This document shows, one piece after another, positions 5,877 through 6,332 of a DNA stretch of 6,332 nt (position 1 is its first letter; each line of letters opens with the position of its first letter). The position numbers were made by a program, and so were the translations under genes. The notes under the pieces are model-generated. The model saw nothing but the letters and a program-made list of their open reading frames with translations, was not told the origin of the DNA and did no database searches. Source of the DNA: Candidatus Omnitrophota bacterium (GTDB lineage Bacteria > Omnitrophota > Omnitrophia > Omnitrophales > Aquincolibacteriaceae); NCBI GenBank assembly GCA_023246995.1, contig JAHFHI010000081.1:1-6332 (forward strand), written 5' to 3'.

Positions 5877-6197
5877 TCAAACCTTCTTTAAAACGCTCCC
5901 GTCGAAGACGAGCTTGTCCTGGGAGGCGACGTTCTCAAGCCGGGTGGTTTTTTTTGTGGCCAAATCCCCCACCGAAACCACAAAAGGCCCCGGCACCTGG
6001 GGCTCAAAGGTCACCGTGGCCTTGGGCTCCATGGCCTTCACATAAACCGGGATGCTTTTTCCGTCTGGCTGCGGCTGAAGGATGATCAATCCCATTTTAT
6101 CGCCGCTGCTATTGGAAACTTCCATGGCCATTGCAACCGAGGAAAAAAGGAAAGACAGGCTGATTCCAAAAAAAATTCCGGCTTTCAAGCGGCGCAT
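5877..6197 (-). CDS. Small exported protein of unknown function
   Basis: This encodes 106 residues with a clear Sec signal peptide: MRRLKAG basic start, hydrophobic core 8-22, and likely cleavage after AMA at residue 24. The mature part of about 82 residues has no cysteine and no transmembrane segment. It reads as strand-rich, with alternating hydrophobic stretches such as MGLIILQP (35-42), TVTFEP (61-66) and PFVVSVGDL (71-79), so a small periplasmic beta-domain is plausible. I do not recognise the family. The start is fixed by the signal peptide and by a G-rich stretch three bases upstream. It lies 67 bases before the HemQ-like gene, a larger gap than others in the window, so it may be a separate transcript. 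A structure reminiscent of a carboxypeptidase-like or Ig-like fold is possible but not shown. Confidence 0.72.
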   Translation of the reverse strand: MRRLKAGIFFGISLSFLFSSVAMAMEVSNSSGDKMGLIILQPQPDGKSIPVYVKAMEPKATVTFEPQVPGPFVVSVGDLATKKTTRLENVASQDKLVFDGSVLKKV

Positions 6198-6201
6198 AAA
6201 T

Positions 6202-6210
6202 CCCCCCCCC
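6202..6210 (-). promoter_or_regulatory. Nine-G run serving as ribosome-binding site
   Basis: The minus strand reads CCA, nine G, then ATTT and the ATG at 6197. The G-run with the following A is the only Shine-Dalgarno-like sequence before the small exported gene. A homopolymer this long is prone to slipped-strand changes and to sequencing error, so its exact length is uncertain. Confidence 0.5.
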
Positions 6211-6238
6211 TGGTTTTGAAAGTTCCAAAAAAGAGTTT

Positions 6239-6282
6239 AACATATCCCCCGGACGGCCCGAAACGAATCCATTTTTAAAAAT
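6239..6282 (-). promoter_or_regulatory. Candidate promoter for the small exported gene
   Basis: On the minus strand an A/T-rich block with the palindrome ATTTTTAAAAAT (6281-6270) could act as an UP element. TTCGTT (6267-6262) as a weak -35, a 17-base spacer, and TATGTT (6244-6239) as a -10 follow. The transcript would begin about 35 bases before the ATG at 6197. The -35 match is poor, so this is tentative. Confidence 0.3.
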
Positions 6283-6332
6283 CATTTTATTTTATCCGCC
6301 GGAGCAAAAATCCTGCGGGCTTGCCGGGGGTG

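Noticed and set aside
5859..5896. Inverted repeat GCGTTTAAA / TTTAAAACGC around the stop of the small exported gene
   Set aside because: It has a bulge, a 19-base loop and no T-run after it, so it does not qualify as a terminator; it may be chance in A/T-rich sequence.
5945..5960. A8 run in the small exported gene forming an A-AAA-AAA slippery pattern
   Set aside because: No stimulatory structure is apparent and frameshifting would only alter the C-terminus; such A runs are common in this DNA.
6282..6332. Possible tail of an upstream minus-strand gene ending in TGA at 6284-6282
   Set aside because: All three minus-strand frames are open over most of this short stretch, so no frame can be chosen.
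1..6332. CRISPR arrays, tRNA or rRNA genes, insertion sequences, phage or attachment sites
   Set aside because: Looked for on both strands; no regularly spaced repeats, cloverleaf-like segments, transposase sequence or terminal repeats were seen.

Overview
The window reads as chromosomal DNA of a diderm (outer-membrane) bacterium. Every gene I can support lies on the minus strand. The evidence for an outer membrane is a YdbH-like/YnbE-like/YdbL-like trio (an inner-to-outer membrane lipid transport system in E. coli), a predicted lipoprotein, and several Sec signal peptides. Base composition is moderately GC-rich with many A/T homopolymer runs. A DUF4838 protein beside a chlorite-dismutase-fold protein suggests a PVC-like or Omnitrophota-like lineage, but that placement is a low-confidence inference.

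Layout, read in the direction of transcription (right to left): (1) 6332-6198, a non-coding leader with a possible promoter. (2) 6197-5877, a small exported protein of unknown function whose ribosome-binding site is a run of nine G. (3) 5809-5033, a chlorite dismutase/HemQ-fold protein. (4) 4995-3214, a DUF4838 glycosidase-like protein with no signal peptide. (5) 3217-2366, a short membrane-anchored protein resembling the C-terminal part of YdbH. (6) 2369-2190, a 59-residue YnbE-like lipoprotein. (7) 2184-1783, an exported YdbL (DUF1318) protein. (8) 1772-360, an exported SH3-NlpC/P60 peptidoglycan endopeptidase. (9) 344-314, a good rho-independent terminator. (10) 208-180, a candidate promoter for a gene that starts at 146 and runs off the left edge.

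Genes 3 to 8 look like one operon. Gaps are 37 bp, a GTGA overlap, an ATGA overlap, 5 bp and 10 bp, and the terminator lies just after the last gene. The three central genes plausibly form a lipid bridge between the membranes, with YdbL as chaperone of YnbE. The NlpC/P60 enzyme would cut peptide stems in the wall that such a bridge crosses. How the haem-family protein and the DUF4838 protein fit is not clear. The most unusual point is the YdbH-like protein: about 283 residues, against nearly 880 in E. coli.
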